Source: Pseudomonas gessardii (GTDB taxonomy: Bacteria; Pseudomonadota; Gammaproteobacteria; Pseudomonadales; Pseudomonadaceae). Taken from it: a DNA stretch of 64,000 nt. Below are positions 55,998 through 64,000 of the stretch, piece by piece. A program made the translations under genes and the position numbers. The notes under the pieces are model-generated. The model ran no database searches. It was not told the origin of the DNA and saw only the letters and a list, made by a program, of their open reading frames with translations. Location: the NCBI RefSeq assembly GCF_001983165.1, contig NZ_MNPU01000018.1:1-64000 (forward strand). Direction: 5' to 3'. The first letter of the stretch is position 1. Every line of letters begins with the position of its first letter.

Positions 55998-56504
55998 TTA
56001 AAGGGCGAGGTCTTGCAGTTCGAGTTCGAGCGGCGTGGGACCGGACAATTTTACCCGCTGTTGGGCTGAAAGCGACAGGGTGGCACCCACCACATCCGGG
56101 CTGATCGGCAGTTCGCCCGCCTCAAGGTCGAGCAAACAGACCAGGGTGATGCTGGCCGGGCGGCCGTAGTCGAACAGTTCGTTCATGGCGGCACGGATGG
56201 TGCGGCCGCTCATCAGCACGTCATCGATCAGCACCAGGTGCTGGCCTTCGATCTCGAAGGGCAGGGCAGATGGGCGAACTTGCGGGTGCAGGCCGTTCTG
56301 GCTGAAGTCATCGCGGTAGAAGGACACGTCCAGGGTGCCCAGGGGCGAGTCACTGCCCAGCTCTTGCAGCAACGCCTGGGCGACCCACACGCCACCGGTG
56401 CGGATGCCGATGAAACGCGGTTCGCTGATGGCGCGCTGTTGCAGGTGGGTCGTGAGGCTTGTCGCCATCTGACGGATCAGTTCGGCGGGATTGGGCAGGC
56501 TCAT
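55998..56504 (-). CDS. pyrR: Bifunctional pyr regulator / uracil phosphoribosyltransferase PyrR
   Basis: A 168-residue phosphoribosyltransferase-fold protein starting [13 protein letters not shown] (56504). The PRPP motif is [18 protein letters not shown]. PyrR in Bacillus is an attenuation protein; in pseudomonads it seems to act as a regulator and/or weak UPRTase. Upstream of pyrB on the same strand (24 bp), 82 bp after ruvX. No PyrR-binding anti-antiterminator could be identified by eye. Confidence 0.94.
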   Translation of the reverse strand: MSLPNPAELIRQMATSLTTHLQQRAISEPRFIGIRTGGVWVAQALLQELGSDSPLGTLDVSFYRDDFSQNGLHPQVRPSALPFEIEGQHLVLIDDVLMSGRTIRAAMNELFDYGRPASITLVCLLDLEAGELPISPDVVGATLSLSAQQRVKLSGPTPLELELQDLAL

Positions 56505-56586
56505 GGTGGCTCCTTCAGGGGCTTGGGCAGCGTGGTGCCGACAAAGTCCGGGCTCAAACGTAAGAAGACGCGGCAAGCCGCGTCAG

Positions 56587-57024
56587 TCAGGATTCAAATA
56601 AAGCGGTGTTTTCATCCAGCCAGCCCTGCAGCAGCAAGGCGGCGGCAATGGCGTCGACTGGGTTGTCGCGGTAGCTGCCTTTTTGCCCGCCACGGTCGCG
56701 ACGCTCACCCTTGGCCTCGAAGGTGGTCAGGCGTTCATCGTGGGTATAGAAGGGCAGGTTGTAGCGGCCATTGAGGCGGCGGGCGAACTTTTCGGCGCGC
56801 AGGCACATGTCGCTGGGGGTGCCGTCCATGTTCAGCGGCAGGCCGACCACTACCGCGTCGGGCTTCCATTCCTTGATCAGGGCTTCGACCTGATTCCAGT
56901 CCGGGATGCCGTTCTGCGCCTTCAAGGTACACAGCTCGCGGGCCTGGCCGGTGATGACCTGGCCCACGGCCACGCCGATCTGTTTGGTGCCGTAGTCAAA
57001 CCCGAGGATCAGTCGCAAGGCCAT
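56587..57024 (-). CDS. ruvX: Putative pre-16S rRNA nuclease / Holliday junction resolvase-like YqgF
   Basis: A 145-residue RNase H-like fold protein (YqgF/RuvX) with the first acidic residue in LGFDYGTKQIGVAVGQ and later VVGLPLNMDGTPS and DERLTT (catalytic E/D). It processes the 5' end of 16S rRNA in E. coli; Holliday-junction activity is also discussed for the family. It starts one base inside the stop of yqgE. Confidence 0.95.
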   Translation of the reverse strand: MALRLILGFDYGTKQIGVAVGQVITGQARELCTLKAQNGIPDWNQVEALIKEWKPDAVVVGLPLNMDGTPSDMCLRAEKFARRLNGRYNLPFYTHDERLTTFEAKGERRDRGGQKGSYRDNPVDAIAAALLLQGWLDENTALFES

Positions 57025-57593
57025 CAGGCGTGCCCCGCCTGGCTGGTCAGCAGGTTGAGGTTGACCCCCAACTGCTTGGCCGCGGCGTTAAGACGCAGCT
57101 CGCTGGCGGTATTGAACAGAATGTCGGCATCGAACGGGCAAGTCAGCCACGCGTTGTTGGCCAGCTCTTCTTCCAGTTGCCCGGCGTCCCAGCCCGCGTA
57201 GCCCAGGGTAATCAGGCTCTGCTGCGGGCCGACGCCATCGGCGATGGCAAATAGCACGTCCTGGGAGGTGGACAGGGACACGCCCTCCAGGTCGACAGTG
57301 GCCTGGAACGTCGGGCCGCTGGGATGCAGTACGAAGCCCCGGTCAGTCTGCACCGGGCCGCCGAAATAGATCGGCACCGCCTGGCAACTAGCCGGTGGCT
57401 CGATCTCCGGGCGCAGTTGCTCAAGGATATCCGCCAGGTTCAGGTCCTGCGGACGGTTGACCACCAGCCCCATGGCGCCATTGGCCGTGTGCTCGACGAT
57501 ATAGGTCAAGGTGTGCGCAAAGTTCGGGTCGGCCATATGGGGCATGGCGATCAGGAATTGGTGCTTTAGGTAAGTCGGGCTGACATTTTTCAT
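57024..57593 (-). CDS. yqgE: UPF0301 protein YqgE
   Basis: A 189-residue protein of the UPF0301 family: LKHQFLIAMPHMADPNFAHTLTYIVEHTANGAMGLVVNRP is its hallmark N-terminal region, with GGPVQTDRGFVLH in the middle. Role unknown; often paired with ruvX. Start at 57593 (MKNVSPTYL) gives the normal N-terminus. Overlaps ruvX by one base. Confidence 0.93.
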   Translation of the reverse strand: MKNVSPTYLKHQFLIAMPHMADPNFAHTLTYIVEHTANGAMGLVVNRPQDLNLADILEQLRPEIEPPASCQAVPIYFGGPVQTDRGFVLHPSGPTFQATVDLEGVSLSTSQDVLFAIADGVGPQQSLITLGYAGWDAGQLEEELANNAWLTCPFDADILFNTASELRLNAAAKQLGVNLNLLTSQAGHA

Positions 57594-57691
57594 GTCCGCT
57601 AGTGTGGCGTTGGAGGGGCGAACTGACAAGCTGGGGATGTGTAGGAATACGGTTAGCGGATATGTTCCCCATGTAGGAGCGAGGGCGCGGG

Positions 57692-58591
57692 TCAGTTGCT
57701 GGAAAGCCGGTCGCCCTTGGCAAAACGCCAGGTGCGGATGATTTCCAGGCGGTCGATATCGGCCAGGTCGCCAGTAAACGGGGCAAACGGGGCGGCCAGG
57801 CGCACGATGCGTTGCGCCGCCTGGTCCAGCAACGGCTGGCCGGACGACTCCAGCACCAACACTTCATACAGGGAACCGTCGCGGTTGATCGACACCAGCA
57901 GGCGCAAATTGCCGTAGATCTGCTGGCGCCGGGCCTCGTCCGGGTAGTTCAGGTTGCCGATGCGTTCGACCTTCTTGCGCCATTCGTCCTTATACCAGGC
58001 GCCTTTGTCGCGCATGGTGGAGGCGGCGTTGAGCCGGTAGATGCGCGGACGCTTGGCGTACAGCTGTTGCTCGTTGGCCAGTTCGGCCTCCAGGCTGGAG
58101 ATTTCGCTGGAAAGCTGCGAGCTGTCAAATGTGGGGGCGGGTTTGCTTGGCGCAGGCTCAGTCTTCACGGCTTCGCGCTGGGTCACGGCCTTCTGGGGTT
58201 TTGGCGCGACGGTGGCGACGGCGGCCTTGGGCGCGGCCTGCTTGATCTCGGGCCTGGCCACTGGGGGCGGGGTGACCTTATTGATCTTGTTGTCCTGGAA
58301 GGGCGCCACTTCGGTGGTCTTGGGCACCGCCTTTTTATCCAGGGTGCCGCTGCCCTGCTGATTGTCCTGCGCCAGAAAGTCGGCCTTTTCGGGCTTTTTC
58401 TCACTTTTGAAGGTGGCGAGGGTGATTTCCAGGGTTTTGCTGATTTGCTGGGGTTCGACGAAGGTGAAGCCCAGGCCGAGGATCAACGCCAAGTGAATCA
58501 GCGCTGCCAGGAACAGGGTAAACCCGAGCCGATCAGCCGGGCGTACGCTGCTGTGGCGGAATTCGGGGGGCAGGTCGGACGGAAGCGTCAT
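57692..58591 (-). CDS. tonB3: Energy transducer TonB (TonB3-like)
   Basis: A 299-residue inner-membrane protein with a single membrane anchor (residues 22-45, LGFTLFLAALIHLALILGLG), a long Pro/Lys/Glu-rich periplasmic linker (50-150), and a C-terminal TonB domain from about residue 200 (YPDEARRQQIYGNLRLLVSI). Its place between yqgE and gshB next to the Pil-Chp operon matches P. aeruginosa tonB3, reported to affect twitching motility. The linker segment SKPAPTFD (149-156) is encoded by a REP-like tract (58125-58146). Operon with gshB upstream (77 bp). Confidence 0.9.
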   Translation of the reverse strand: MTLPSDLPPEFRHSSVRPADRLGFTLFLAALIHLALILGLGFTFVEPQQISKTLEITLATFKSEKKPEKADFLAQDNQQGSGTLDKKAVPKTTEVAPFQDNKINKVTPPPVARPEIKQAAPKAAVATVAPKPQKAVTQREAVKTEPAPSKPAPTFDSSQLSSEISSLEAELANEQQLYAKRPRIYRLNAASTMRDKGAWYKDEWRKKVERIGNLNYPDEARRQQIYGNLRLLVSINRDGSLYEVLVLESSGQPLLDQAAQRIVRLAAPFAPFTGDLADIDRLEIIRTWRFAKGDRLSSN

Positions 58592-58668
58592 AACAGGAAA
58601 ACCAACATCGCGCGTTTCACAGGTGGCGCATGATAGCGCAATGTTGGTTTACATCCGGCTGTTCTATG

Positions 58669-59622
58669 TCACTTGGCTTGTAGCTTGTCGGCAATCGCCG
58701 CCATGAGCATTTCGCCGATATTGGTGCCGAACGCGTTGTCTATTTCGCGGATACAGGTGGGACTGGTCACGTTGATTTCGGTCAGGTGCTCGCCAATTAC
58801 GTCAAGGCCTACAAACAGCAGGCCTTTTTCCCGCAGGGTCGGGCCAACCTGGGCGGCGATCCAGCGGTCCTTGTCGCTCAGCGGGCGGGCTTCGCCACGG
58901 CCACCGGCCGCGAGGTTGCCACGGGTCTCGCCGGCCGCCGGGATACGCGCCAGGCAGTAGTCCACCGGCTCGCCGTCGATCATCAGGATGCGCTTGTCGC
59001 CGTCCTTGATCGCCGGCAAGTAGGCCTGGCCCATGATCTGCTGGGTGCCCAGGGCGGTCAGGGTCTCCAGGATCACCGACAGGTTCGGGTCGCCCGCACG
59101 GTGACGGAAGATCGAGGTGCCGCCCATGCCGTCCAGTGGCTTGAGGATCACATCGCCGTGCTTGGCGGCAAATTCACGCAGCACGTCGGCGCGGCGGCTG
59201 ACCACGGTGGGCGGCGTGCACTGTGGGAACAGCGTGGCGAACAGCTTTTCGTTGCAGTCGCGCAGGCTCTGCGGCTTGTTGACGATCAGCACGCCGGCGC
59301 GCTCGGCCTGCTCCAGCAGGTAGGTGGAGTAGACGAACTCCATGTCGAACGGCGGATCCTTGCGCATCAGGATCACGTCCAGGTCGCTCAAGGGGCTGTC
59401 GACCTCGTCTTGCAGCTCGAACCACTTCTCTGGGTTGGCGAATACCTGCAAGGGGCGCATCCGCGCCCGCGCCTCGCCGTCGCCCTGGTACAGGTCGCGC
59501 TGTTCCATATAGAACAGGGTCCAGCCACGGGCCTGGGCGGCCAGCAGCATGGCCAGGGAGCTGTCCTTTTTATAGGAGATGCTGGCGATAGGGTCCATGA
59601 CAATGCCGACGCGAACGCTCAT
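58669..59622 (-). CDS. gshB: Glutathione synthetase
   Basis: ATP-grasp ligase of 317 residues joining gamma-glutamylcysteine and glycine. Start MSVRVGIVMDPIASISYKKDSS at 59622; RKDPPFDMEFVYSTYLLE, PLDGMGGTSIFRH (ATP loop) and INVTSPTCIREI (C-terminal signature) are present. Normal length. Divergent from pilG; followed by tonB3 on the same strand. Confidence 0.97.
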   Translation of the reverse strand: MSVRVGIVMDPIASISYKKDSSLAMLLAAQARGWTLFYMEQRDLYQGDGEARARMRPLQVFANPEKWFELQDEVDSPLSDLDVILMRKDPPFDMEFVYSTYLLEQAERAGVLIVNKPQSLRDCNEKLFATLFPQCTPPTVVSRRADVLREFAAKHGDVILKPLDGMGGTSIFRHRAGDPNLSVILETLTALGTQQIMGQAYLPAIKDGDKRILMIDGEPVDYCLARIPAAGETRGNLAAGGRGEARPLSDKDRWIAAQVGPTLREKGLLFVGLDVIGEHLTEINVTSPTCIREIDNAFGTNIGEMLMAAIADKLQAK

Positions 59623-59860
59623 GGGGAATTCCTCTAGCAAATAAGGGCGCATAAAAGTGGCGTCAGAGTGGCGCTGTGGCTGTTGTGGGTCAAGGAAAAA
59701 CCACCTTGCCGGTCGGCCGATAGATTGCCTCCCCAGTCTGTGCTAAAAAGGCTGCCATGGCGTGTCGGCCCTTGCACGGCAAGGGTTTTGGCGCTCGTCC
59801 CAGGCAGTGCCCGGCAGTACACACCGAAAACCGATTCGCTGTGGCGATGGTAGAGCAGAT

Positions 59861-60268
59861 ATGGAACAGCATTCCAACGCCTTGAAAGTGATGGTGATCG
59901 ACGACTCGAAGACGATTCGCCGCACCGCTGAAACGCTGTTGAAGAACGTAGGGTGCGACGTCATCACGGCCATCGACGGTTTTGATGCCCTGGCCAGGAT
60001 CGTTGACCATCACCCGCACATTATCTTTGTCGACATCATGATGCCGCGCCTGGATGGCTATCAGACCTGCGCCCTGGTCAAGAACAACCCGGCGTTCAAG
60101 GCCATCCCGGTGATCATGCTGTCGTCCAGGGACGGTCTGTTCGACAAGGCCAAGGGGCGCATTGTCGGCGTCGATCAATTTTTGACCAAGCCTTTCAGCA
60201 AGGAAGAACTGCTGAGTGCGATCAAGGCCTATGTGCCGGGTTTCGCCGCAGTAGAACAAGCACATTGA
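59861..60268 (+). CDS. pilG: Twitching motility response regulator PilG
   Basis: A 135-residue stand-alone CheY-like receiver of the Pil-Chp system. Start MEQHSNALKVMVIDDSKT at 59861. The acidic pocket (D14/D15) and phospho-acceptor D58 in FVDIMMPRLDGYQ, plus K-box SSRDG...TKPF, are intact. PilG promotes pilus extension and surface-sensing signalling in P. aeruginosa. First gene of pilG-pilH-pilI-pilJ-chpA. Confidence 0.96.
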   Translation: MEQHSNALKVMVIDDSKTIRRTAETLLKNVGCDVITAIDGFDALARIVDHHPHIIFVDIMMPRLDGYQTCALVKNNPAFKAIPVIMLSSRDGLFDKAKGRIVGVDQFLTKPFSKEELLSAIKAYVPGFAAVEQAH

Positions 60269-60313
60269 CCCAGCCCCCCGGGGCTTGCGTCGACCAATGT
60301 AGTGGGGAAAACC

Positions 60314-60679
60314 ATGGCACGTGTTCTGATCGTCGACGATTCGCCGACTGAAATGTACAAACTGACCGGCATGCTGGAAAAGCACGGCCACCAGGTCCTC
60401 AAGGCCGAGAATGGCGCCGATGGCGTGGCCCTGGCCCGCCAGGAAAAGCCCGATGCCGTCCTGATGGATATCGTCATGCCCGGCCTCAATGGCTTCCAGG
60501 CCACGCGCCAGTTGTCCAAGGAGCCCGAAACCAACGGTATCCCGATCATCATCGTCACCACCAAGGACCAGGAAACCGACAAGATCTGGGGCGCACGCCA
60601 GGGCGCCAAGGCGTACCTGACCAAGCCGGTGGAAGAAGACAAGCTGATCGAAGTCCTGAACTCGGTGCTCAAGCCCTGA
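60314..60679 (+). CDS. pilH: Twitching motility response regulator PilH
   Basis: A 121-residue CheY-like receiver (MARVLIVDDSPTEMYKL) with phospho-acceptor D52 in VLMDIVMPGLNGFQATR and lysine in LTKPVEED. PilH modulates pilus retraction or acts as a phosphate sink in the Pil-Chp system. ATG at 60314 is used; an in-frame GTG 12 bases upstream is less typical. 45 bp after pilG. Confidence 0.96.
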   Translation: MARVLIVDDSPTEMYKLTGMLEKHGHQVLKAENGADGVALARQEKPDAVLMDIVMPGLNGFQATRQLSKEPETNGIPIIIVTTKDQETDKIWGARQGAKAYLTKPVEEDKLIEVLNSVLKP

Positions 60680-60691
60680 CGGCACGTTCCC

Positions 60692-61228
60692 ATGACCGAG
60701 TCGCAAACCGCCTTTGAGCTGCTGCTGGACATCGACCGCCGCTGCCGTCTGCTGGCCGCTGATTTGCCGTCCCAGGAAACCCGCTCGCACAGTTGGAGCG
60801 GCATCGGCTTTCGCCTGGGCGGGCATTGGTATGTGGCGCCCATGGGCGAAGTCGCCGAAGTGCTGCACGAGCCGCGCTGCACCCTGATGCCCGGGGTCAA
60901 GCCCTGGGTCAGGGGCGTGGCCAACCTGCGCGGGCGCTTGCTGCCAGTGATCAACCTGTGTGGGTTCTTCGGCTATGAGCTGTCGGCGGCGCGCAAGCAG
61001 CGCCGGGTGCTAGTGATCGAGCACGAAGACACCTTCGTCGGCTTGCTGGTGGATGAGGTGGTCGGCCTGCAGCACTTTGCCCAGGACCTGCTGCACCCGG
61101 TGTCCGCCAGCGTGCCCGCGGCCAGCGCCGCGTTTATCCAAGGCCAGTTCAGCGGCGACCCGCCGTGGCAGGTCTTCAGCCCTTTCGCCCTGGCCCAGGC
61201 CCCGGGCTTTCTGGATGTTGCCGCATGA
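60692..61228 (+). CDS. pilI: CheW-like adaptor PilI
   Basis: A 178-residue CheW-domain adaptor linking the PilJ receptor with the ChpA kinase. The domain runs from about residue 35 ([19 protein letters not shown]) to 175, with [24 protein letters not shown] the core motif. It starts 12 bp after pilH and overlaps pilJ by 4 bp. Confidence 0.95.
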   Translation: MTESQTAFELLLDIDRRCRLLAADLPSQETRSHSWSGIGFRLGGHWYVAPMGEVAEVLHEPRCTLMPGVKPWVRGVANLRGRLLPVINLCGFFGYELSAARKQRRVLVIEHEDTFVGLLVDEVVGLQHFAQDLLHPVSASVPAASAAFIQGQFSGDPPWQVFSPFALAQAPGFLDVAA

Positions 61229-63276
61229 GCACCGCCACCCCCGTCAAACCGCAGGAAGCCTCCCGTAGCCGTTCGCAGATCATCGTGCTGTTTATCGCGC
61301 TGATCATCTTCATCATGCTGCTGTTCGCCAACTTCGCGTACCTCAACACCCAGTCCACCTACGACAAGCAGTACATCGGCCACGCCGGCGAGCTGCGGGT
61401 GCTGTCCCAGCGCATTGCCAAGAACGCCACCGAGGCCGCCGCCGGCAAGGCCGCCGCGTTCAAGCTGCTGAGCGAGGCGCGCAATGATTTTGCCCAGCGC
61501 TGGAGCTACCTGAAAAAAGGCGACCCGGCCACCGGCCTGCCCGCCGCGCCCAGCGCGGTGCGTAGCGAAATGCGTGCGGTGCAGCATGACTGGGAAGCCT
61601 TGCTCAAGAACACCGACGTGATCCTGGCCAGCGAGCAGACGGTATTGTCCCTGCACCAAGTGGCGGCGACCCTGGCCGAAACCGTGCCGCAATTGCAGCT
61701 GGAGTCGGAGAAAGTCGTCGAGATCCTGCTGCAACGCGGCGCACCCGCCAGCCAGGTGGCAGTGGCCCAGCGTCAGTCGTTGTTGGCCGAGCGCATCCTG
61801 GGGGCGGTCAATACCGTGCTGGCGGGGGATGACACGGCGGTCAAGGCCGCCGACGCCTTTGGCCGCGATGCCAACCGCTTTGGCCAGGTCCTGGCCGGCA
61901 TGCTCCAGGGCAGCGCTGGCTTGACGATCAGCGAGGTGCAAGACCCGGACGCCCGCGCGCGCCTGGCGGAGATTGCCGAGCTGTTCGAGTTTGTTTCCGG
62001 CTCCGTGGATGAGATTCTCGAAACCTCACCGCAACTGTTCCAGGTGCGCGCCTCGGCGAGCCATATCTTCAGCCTGTCGCAAACCCTGCTCGATGAAGCC
62101 TCGCACCTGGCCACTGGTTTTGAAAACCTGGCCGGCGGGCGCACCCTCGACACCATCGGCGGCTATGTCCTGGGCTTGCTGGCGCTGGCGTCAATCATCC
62201 TGATCGGCCTGGTGATGGTGCGCGAGACCAATCGCCAGTTGCGCGAAACCGCCGAGAAAAACGAACGCAACCAGAACGCGATCATGCGCTTGCTCGACGA
62301 GATCGAAGACCTGGCCGACGGCGACCTCACCGTGACCGCCTCGGTGACCGAAGACTTTACCGGCACCATCGCCGACTCCATCAACTATTCGGTGGACCAG
62401 TTGCGCGACCTGGTGGCGACCATCAACCTGACTGCCGGTGAAGTGGCCGGCGCCGTACAGGAGACCCAGGCCACCGCCATGCACCTGGCTCAGGCCTCGG
62501 AGCACCAGGCCCAGCAGATCGCCGAAGCCTCGACGGCGATCAACCAGATGGCGCAGTCCATCGACCAGGTTTCGGCCAACGCCGCCGAGTCTTCGGCGGT
62601 GGCCGAGCGCTCGGTGGAAATCGCCAACAAGGGCAACGAGGTGGTGCACAACACCATCCACGGCATGGATAACATCCGCGAGCAGATCCAGGACACTGCC
62701 AAGCGCATCAAGCGCCTGGGGGAGTCGTCCCAGGAAATTGGCGATATTGTCAGCCTGATCGACGACATTGCCGAGCAGACCAACATCCTCGCCCTCAACG
62801 CGGCGATCCAGGCGAGCATGGCCGGTGATGCCGGGCGCGGGTTTGCGGTGGTGGCCGACGAAGTGCAGCGCCTGGCCGAACGCTCATCGGCCGCCACCCG
62901 GCAGATCGAGAACCTGGTGCGGGCGATCCAGACCGACACCAACGAAGCCGTGATCTCCATGGAGCAGACCACCACCGAAGTGGTGCGTGGCGCACGCCTG
63001 GCCCAGGACGCCGGGGTGGCCCTGGAAGAAATCGAGGGGGTGTCCAAGACCCTGGCCGCGCTGATCCAGAGCATCTCCAACGCGGCGCAGCAGCAAACCT
63101 CGTCGGCGGGGCAGATCTCCCTGACCATGAACGTGATCCAGCAGATCACCAGCCAGACCTCATCGGGCTCCACGGCCACCGCCGAGAGCATTGGCAACCT
63201 GGCCAAAATGGCCAGCCAGTTGCGCCGCTCGGTATCGGGCTTCACCTTGCCGGCCGTGCGCAAGACCAATGAATGA
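61225..63276 (+). CDS. pilJ: Methyl-accepting chemoreceptor PilJ
   Basis: A 683-residue receptor of the Pil-Chp system. One membrane segment near the N-terminus ([22 protein letters not shown]), a periplasmic sensing region with two helical PilJ-type modules (type IV pili methyl-accepting N-terminal domain, residues ~45-300), a second membrane segment near residue 315, HAMP, then the signalling hairpin centred on [35 protein letters not shown]. Start at 61225 overlaps pilI; longer upstream frame lies within pilI. Confidence 0.95.
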   Translation: MSTATPVKPQEASRSRSQIIVLFIALIIFIMLLFANFAYLNTQSTYDKQYIGHAGELRVLSQRIAKNATEAAAGKAAAFKLLSEARNDFAQRWSYLKKGDPATGLPAAPSAVRSEMRAVQHDWEALLKNTDVILASEQTVLSLHQVAATLAETVPQLQLESEKVVEILLQRGAPASQVAVAQRQSLLAERILGAVNTVLAGDDTAVKAADAFGRDANRFGQVLAGMLQGSAGLTISEVQDPDARARLAEIAELFEFVSGSVDEILETSPQLFQVRASASHIFSLSQTLLDEASHLATGFENLAGGRTLDTIGGYVLGLLALASIILIGLVMVRETNRQLRETAEKNERNQNAIMRLLDEIEDLADGDLTVTASVTEDFTGTIADSINYSVDQLRDLVATINLTAGEVAGAVQETQATAMHLAQASEHQAQQIAEASTAINQMAQSIDQVSANAAESSAVAERSVEIANKGNEVVHNTIHGMDNIREQIQDTAKRIKRLGESSQEIGDIVSLIDDIAEQTNILALNAAIQASMAGDAGRGFAVVADEVQRLAERSSAATRQIENLVRAIQTDTNEAVISMEQTTTEVVRGARLAQDAGVALEEIEGVSKTLAALIQSISNAAQQQTSSAGQISLTMNVIQQITSQTSSGSTATAESIGNLAKMASQLRRSVSGFTLPAVRKTNE

Positions 63277-63306
63277 CATGCCCCCCCAAAACCTGCACAA
63301 ACCCCC

Positions 63307-63396
63307 TGTGGGAGCTGGCTTGCCTGCGATAGCGGTGGGGCAGTCGCAATGTATATCGACTGACCCACCGCTATCGCAGGCAAGCCAGCTCCCACC
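63307..63396. repeat. REPIN between pilJ and chpA
   Basis: Arms TGTGGGAGCTGGCTTGCCTG and GCAGGCAAGCCAGCTCCCAC, with an inner GCAGTCGC / ATCGACTG stretch like the REPIN at 2976-3065. It occupies the place where pilK lies in P. aeruginosa and may weaken transcription into chpA. Confidence 0.93.
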
Positions 63397-63431
63397 TTTC
63401 CATTGCGGTGTTAACTCACTCGGGAGTCGTT

Positions 63432-64000
63432 ATGGTTGACCGGCACGACTACGTCGCCCTCGAATGGGTCAAGGGCGAGATCGCCGAAACCCTGAAGCAG
63501 GCCCGTGCGGCGCTGGACGCCTTTGCCGACGACGCCCGCGAGCAAGCCCTGGCGCAGTGCCTGGAAGGCATTCACCAGGTCCATGGCGCCCTGCAAATGG
63601 TCGAATTCTACGGCGCGGCACTGCTCGCAGAAGAAATGGAGCACCTGGCCCAGGCCCTGCAGGCCGGGCAGGTCAGCCAGCGCGAAGAAGGCATCCGCCT
63701 GCTGCAACAGGCCCTCGGGCAACTGCCGTTGTACCTGGAGCGTGTGCACAGCGCGCGGCGCGACCTGCCCCTGGTGGTGTTGCCGCTGCTCAACGACCTG
63801 CGCAGCGTGCATGGCAAAAGCCTGCTCTCGGAAACCAGCCTGTTCAGCCCGCAACTGCTGGTGATCGCACCGCTGCCCGAGGACGCCCTGGCCCAACGAG
63901 CGCCGGCCGATTTTGCCGAGCAACTGCAGCAATGGCGGCAAATGCTGCAACAGGGCTTGGCCGGGCTACTGCGTGAAGACCACGGCCCGAGCAACCTCGA
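63432..64000 (+). CDS. chpA: ChpA hybrid sensor kinase (N-terminal part, cut by window end)
   Basis: The visible 189 residues (MVDRHDYVALEWVKGEIAETLKQA...) match the N-terminal domain of ChpA, the large CheA-type kinase of the Pil-Chp system, which carries several Hpt domains, a kinase core and a receiver further downstream. The segment is helical with LEGIHQVHGALQMVEFYGAALLAEEME, an Hpt-like helix where the usual phospho-histidine is seen as H in IHQVHGAL. Follows pilJ after 155 bp with a REPIN; pilK is not present between them. Confidence 0.9.
   Translation, partial: MVDRHDYVALEWVKGEIAETLKQARAALDAFADDAREQALAQCLEGIHQVHGALQMVEFYGAALLAEEMEHLAQALQAGQVSQREEGIRLLQQALGQLPLYLERVHSARRDLPLVVLPLLNDLRSVHGKSLLSETSLFSPQLLVIAPLPEDALAQRAPADFAEQLQQWRQMLQQGLAGLLREDHGPSNL

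Noticed and set aside
57672..57690. GTAGGAGCGAGGGC resembling a REP end between yqgE and tonB3
   Set aside because: Only about ten bases match and no inverted partner follows.

Overview
This window is chromosomal DNA of a Pseudomonas, most likely of the P. fluorescens group. Three lines of evidence support this. GC content is high, with strong third-position GC bias. The gene order (lgt-thyA, folA, ilvD, mutM, coaD, laoABC/laoR, rsmD, ftsYEX-rpoH, mtgA, thiSG-trmB, hemW-rdgB, metWX, yggT-proC-yggS/pilT, pyrC'-pyrB-pyrR-ruvX-yqgE-tonB3-gshB, pilGHIJ-chpA) follows a stretch of the P. aeruginosa PAO1 chromosome as I remember it. Many intergenic gaps also hold the short inverted-repeat doublets (REPINs, core GTGGGAGC-GGCTTGC) typical of fluorescent pseudomonads.

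Layout. 1-3066: NRDE/TANGO2 protein, lgt-thyA. 3087-5940: divergent cadR/cadA metal-resistance pair with a textbook MerR-type promoter. 5957-12712: phosphonate island (LysR regulator, 2-aminoethylphosphonate-type ABC transporter, FAD oxidoreductase, PhnZ-like HD-domain oxygenase). 12709-15448: an uncharacterised GTPase/membrane pair (DUF3482/DUF2868). 15518-25585: folA, cystine symporter, phosphorylcholine phosphatase, ilvD, MFS exporter, rlmI, HDOD protein, mutM. 25710-31128: ferredoxin, coaD and the lao long-chain-alcohol oxidation module with its divergent TetR repressor. 31162-36713: sulfurtransferase, esterase, rsmD and a tandem M16 peptidase pair. 37055-41120: ftsY-ftsE-ftsX and rpoH, the latter behind a plausible AlgU/RpoE-type promoter. 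41221-52140: housekeeping genes ending with pilT. 52259-59622: NlpC/P60 and TM2 proteins and the minus-strand pyrimidine/gshB cluster. 59861-64000: Pil-Chp chemosensory operon, cut by the window end inside chpA.

How the genes work together. The phosphonate cluster reads as an uptake-plus-degradation unit: a periplasmic binding protein, fused permease and ATPase bring in an aminophosphonate, and two oxidative enzymes act on it inside. It lacks PhnW, PhnX and PhnY within the window, so its exact chemistry is open. The lao module oxidises long-chain alcohols to acids. cadR/cadA senses and exports Cd/Zn/Pb. pilT and pilGHIJ-chpA belong to type IV pilus motility, but pilU and pilK are missing from their expected places.

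Most notable beyond ordinary annotation: about fourteen REP/REPIN elements with no RAYT transposase gene in the window; a second nested repeat module at 33039-33256 and 106-142; a REP-like tract used as coding sequence inside the TonB3 linker; and the phosphonate cluster with a complete diiron ligand set in its HD oxygenase but no partner hydroxylase. I saw no tRNA, rRNA, CRISPR array, prophage or insertion sequence.
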